DNA from: Lactifluus volemus
Taxonomy: Eukaryota > Basidiomycota > Agaricomycetes > Russulales > Russulaceae
DNA: 64,000 nt
NCBI GenBank assembly: GCA_022376515.1
Contig: WTXI01000003.1
Coordinates: forward strand, 992,001-1,056,000
Reading direction: 5' to 3'
The notes beneath the pieces are model-generated. The model saw nothing but the letters and a program-made list of their open reading frames with translations. It was not told the origin of the DNA and made no database searches. Below, piece by piece: positions 61,344-64,000 of the stretch. How positions within the stretch are numbered: the first letter of the stretch is position 1; each line of letters begins with the position of its first letter. The translations under genes were made by a program, and so were the position numbers.

Positions 61344-61824
61344 ATGAAACGCTTCGGAGAAGTGTCCAGTACTGGACGTTTTGGACGCCTAACCGGACCC
61401 CGTTCTAGTCAGAGATCACAATTGTCTAGGAACCCTCACGGGATGTTTAAGGTATGCTCTTCATTTTGGCCAACGCCGTCTCATCATCGCCTCAAGTATG
61501 CCAGGCCATCGGAACTGATCAAGTTCATTATTCGGCTCAGGGATGACCATGTGGTGCTCAAGTACGTTACCTTCGCTCCCTGAACAATACAAAATAGCTC
61601 TCCTCTGGGTACCCCGTTCATAGGCGCTACGCTCGCTAGCTGCGCAAGATGAACAGGATTATCGCATCAATGCCCTCATCGGCGTTTCCATAACCCCTTT
61701 TCTACTCTCAGGTCATATACGCGCTCATCTTGACGTCAAGAATATTCGCACGATGAGATCTCGGAAAGTCCCACCACCTTTCCTCGAAGGCATGTTACTT
61801 TGTAGTATCACCCGCTTCAAGTAG
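61344..61824 (+). CDS. Small conserved-looking protein of unknown function
   Basis: Unrecognised. The ATG at 61344 starts MKRFGEVSSTGRFGRLTGPR. A GTATGC...CTCAAG intron (61453-61497) leads to YARPSELIKFIIRLRDDHVV, and a second GT...CATAG intron ending at 61620 leads to LRSLAAQDEQDYRINALIGV, SITPFLLSGHIRAHLDVKNI and RTMRSRKVPPPFLEGMLLCS, ending ITRFK at 61824. Two good introns and an even amino acid composition argue for a real gene of about 120 residues, basic and helical. The junction after DDHVV is ambiguous: the simplest splice hits a stop, so another donor or a missing base is needed. Neighbours: divergent from the SYLF gene, upstream of tyrosinase. Confidence 0.55.
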
Positions 61825-62315
61825 CTCGTCTGCAAGCCATAGATGCGGCGCGATTCAATCAACGCGGAGGGGAAATTGATGCTGCTAGACGCATATGCAT
61901 ACAACGAGTATTTATTGTGATTTATATGCACCCCACTACTCCCTGAACCGTGTTAGCCATTAGCGAGAAGCCTTCTCGAAATGGGGTTGAGAGGTTGTTC
62001 GTTGTGACGTTCGGTCACTGTACTGTATCAACATCTAAAAAGTTCGTTTATGGCACCAACTTCAGTGCAGTAAACGTAAACTTCAGATGTTGATACCCGA
62101 AAATGATGTGGCGCTTGCCCGCTTATGACCGTTGGGCCCAAATGGCCGTGGTGGCGGTGGGACTTGCTAGTTGGCTCAGTTGCTCGGAGGTCGACTGATA
62201 TCACTCCAGCCAAAGTTGCGCTAATTTCTACCACCGATGACTCCTTCCTGTTCCCTATTTCTAGGGGGAATTCGCTCGGTTGTTCACAATGCCGTGCAGC
62301 ATCCTTCGAGTATTG
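61825..62315. other. Intergenic region upstream of tyrosinase
   Basis: Holds the 3' end of the small gene and the tyrosinase promoter. A short inverted pair, CATCTAAAAAGTTCG-type text at 62030-62050 and ACTTCAGATGTTGATAC at 62080-62096, lies here (TCAACATCT at 62027-62035 against AGATGTTGA at 62085-62093), a 9-bp inverted repeat. No gene seen. Confidence 0.45.
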
Positions 62316-62322
62316 TATAAAA
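62316..62322 (+). promoter_or_regulatory. TATA box of tyrosinase
   Basis: TATAAAA, 60 bp before the ATG at 62382, with a pyrimidine-rich leader between them (CTTCTTCATCCCAACC-type), as in highly expressed fungal genes. Confidence 0.6.
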
Positions 62323-62381
62323 CCTTCTCGACCTTAGCCCCAACTTCTTCATCCCAACCTTTTACATCCCCCACTCTCAAC

Positions 62382-64000
62382 ATGTCTGGCTCTCACTACA
62401 TTGTCACCGGTGGACAGGGCGGTCAAACTCAAGGTGCTGACGCCCCGAACCGTCGCGAGATCAATGACTTGGTTAAGGACATCATTCCGTTTTCCCTGTA
62501 CATTCAGGCTCTCAGTAGGCTGCCTTAGAGCTTCTTCTCATCACCATTCATTCATTTCCAAATAGCCCGCATGTTCGACGATTCCCAATCCGATATAATC
62601 TCTCACTTCGGCATTGGCGGCATCCACGGCCTGCCCTTCAAAGAGTGGGATGGTGCTGGTGGCAACAATCCCGTCTCAGGATCTGACTGGAGCGGATACT
62701 GCACTCATGGATCCATGCTTTTCCCGACTTGGCACAGACCCTATGTTGCTCTCTACGAGGTTCTTCCTATTCTCTAGTCTTCCACGCTCATAGTATTCAT
62801 TGAATCATATAGCAAGTCATGCAGAGACATGCTCTCGATATTGCGGGCCATACCAGGTTGATAAAGACACTTGGAACACTGCGGCCCAGAACCTGAGAGC
62901 ACCTTATTGGGATTGGGCTACAAACTCGGTCCCACCTGCTGAGGTTATCTCTCTTCAGTCTGTCAACATCATCACTTTCGATGGTAGCACCATCAGCGTG
63001 ACAAACCCACTCTTTCAATACACTTTCCATCCCATCGACCCGTCCTTCCCAGATCCTTACAGCAACTGGCAGACGACCCTCAGACACGCAGACTCCACAT
63101 CCGCGGGCGCGACCACGAACGTCCAAGATCTGACAGAGTATGATTTGACCTTGCCTCTTCCGAGCCTCTCTCATTCACAACTTGTACCAAAGCACTCTGC
63201 GATCGTCTCAAGGGGACATTACCAGCAGTACTTACAATCTTTTGTCGCAGGTGCATACTTGGCCTGCGTTCAGTAACCATACGCCCGGAGATGGAGGCAG
63301 TGCTAGTAACTCTCTCGAAGCCATACACGATGGAATCCACGTTGATGTTGGTGGGACGGGTGATATGTCTGATCCTTCCGTTGCTGGTAACGCTTTATTA
63401 TGCCGTCCGGTTTCTGGGACGCCCTTGACGTAAATTCCCCAGCATTTGACCCGATCTTCTTCCTGCATCACGCAAATGTTGATCGCATGCTTTCCCTTTG
63501 GGCAGCTGTCAATCCTGGTGTCTGGGTTGCATCCGGTCTTGCTGAAGGCGGAACGTGGACCATCTCCGGAAACGCTACCATTGACTCCAACACAAGTATG
63601 CCGTATAGTCCTCGAACGATATGTCTCGTCTACTCACAATAGATTTCAGGTCTCACGCCTTTCTGGGCTACGCAGACAGAGTTCTGGGCCTCGTCAGGAA
63701 CCACGACGACTGCAGCGCTCCGCTATACGTATCCGGAATTCAATAATCTTGACATGAGCAACACGAGTTTAGTTCAGCAGGCGATCGCGAATTACATCGA
63801 GCAGCAGTATGGCGGTGGCGGGCTGCAACCAACCGACAAAGGTCTTGGGCCTATTATCCCGCCTCGCCTAGGACCTGGGTCTGTTATCCCACATGGGCCT
63901 TTTATCCCGCCTCTCAATAGGAGGCCTGATGTGAGCTCCCTCGCTCAACCTGCCGCAGACGGAGCCCCTCTACATGTAGCAAAAGGAGCTTCGCCAGCCG
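62382..64000 (+). CDS. Tyrosinase (polyphenol oxidase), cut by window end
   Basis: Type 3 dicopper enzyme oxidising monophenols and o-diphenols to o-quinones, as in mushroom browning and melanin formation. The ATG at 62382 gives [20 protein letters not shown]; there is no secretion signal, so it is probably cytosolic. The first intron is at 62515-62565. Cu[36 protein letters not shown] and QRHALDIA. Cu[18 protein letters not shown] and [40 protein letters not shown] and the later [13 protein letters not shown] are also typical. After the catalytic core comes a Pro-rich repeat linker (63847-63913) and the start of the C-terminal domain ([18 protein letters not shown]). Frame changes that are not introns occur at a C run near 62848 (as if one base were missing) and between about 63110 and 63180. 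The 3' end lies outside the window. Confidence 0.9.
63847..63913 (+). repeat. Degenerate repeat coding for a Gly-Pro-Ile-Pro linker in tyrosinase
   Basis: Three related units begin at 63847 (GGGCCTATTATCCCGCCTC), 63877 (GGGTCTGTTATCCCACAT) and 63895 (GGGCCTTTTATCCCGCCTC). In the tyrosinase frame they encode GPIIPP, GSVIPH and GPFIPP, forming a stiff proline-rich linker between the dicopper core and the C-terminal lid region. Confidence 0.6.

Noticed and set aside
1..64000. CRISPR arrays, rRNA operons or bacterial-type operons
   Set aside because: No regularly spaced repeats with spacers, no rRNA sequence, and all genes show eukaryotic introns.

Overview
This is a gene-dense stretch of nuclear DNA from a filamentous basidiomycete, most likely an agaricomycete (mushroom-forming fungus). 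The reasons are: genes split by many 45-110 bp GT-AG introns, a non-reducing polyketide synthase, a mushroom-type tyrosinase, a fungal Zn2Cys6 transcription factor, and housekeeping genes (MOB2, RanGAP, midasin) in recognisably fungal forms. No rRNA, tRNA, CRISPR array or intact transposon was recognised.

Left part (1-16.4 kb): the minus strand carries an amino acid permease (about 240-2789; 3' end unresolved) and then a complete non-reducing polyketide synthase (5170-11798) with domain order SAT-KS-AT-PT-ACP-TE, the layout of orsellinic-acid-type synthases. About 4.6 kb with no convincing gene separates its 5' end from a divergently transcribed transcription factor (16435-19188). That factor joins two C2H2-type fingers to a Zn2Cys6 cluster and is a candidate regulator of the synthase.

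Middle (20-33 kb): MOB2 (+), a 4-coumarate-CoA-ligase-like acyl-CoA synthetase (-), a DUF3605 protein (-), a SAC3/GANP-family protein (+), a RanGAP (-) with several frame breaks, and a PLP-dependent aromatic-amino-acid/tyrosine decarboxylase (-) with a long C-terminal appendage. Then follow about 5.9 kb with almost no recognisable coding sequence, holding a decanucleotide repeat, a possible tiny Pro/Tyr-rich gene and an unidentified coding-like fragment.

Right part (38.6-64 kb): an F-box protein (+), the giant ribosome-assembly AAA ATPase midasin MDN1 (+, 16 kb, six AAA modules, acidic linker, MIDAS domain), a membrane-anchored nucleotide pyrophosphatase/phosphodiesterase (+), a Ysc84/SH3YL1 lipid-binding protein (-), a small unidentified gene (+) and a tyrosinase cut by the window end (+).

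Functionally the window mixes core cell biology (ribosome assembly, nuclear transport, NDR-kinase signalling, endocytosis) with specialised aromatic metabolism (polyketide synthase, CoA ligase, amino acid decarboxylase, tyrosinase). The latter are interspersed rather than tightly clustered, so a shared pathway is only a hypothesis. A technical theme also runs through the window: many otherwise well-conserved genes change frame by one base at single points, usually as if one base were missing. This suggests residual base-deletion errors in the assembly more than true pseudogenes.
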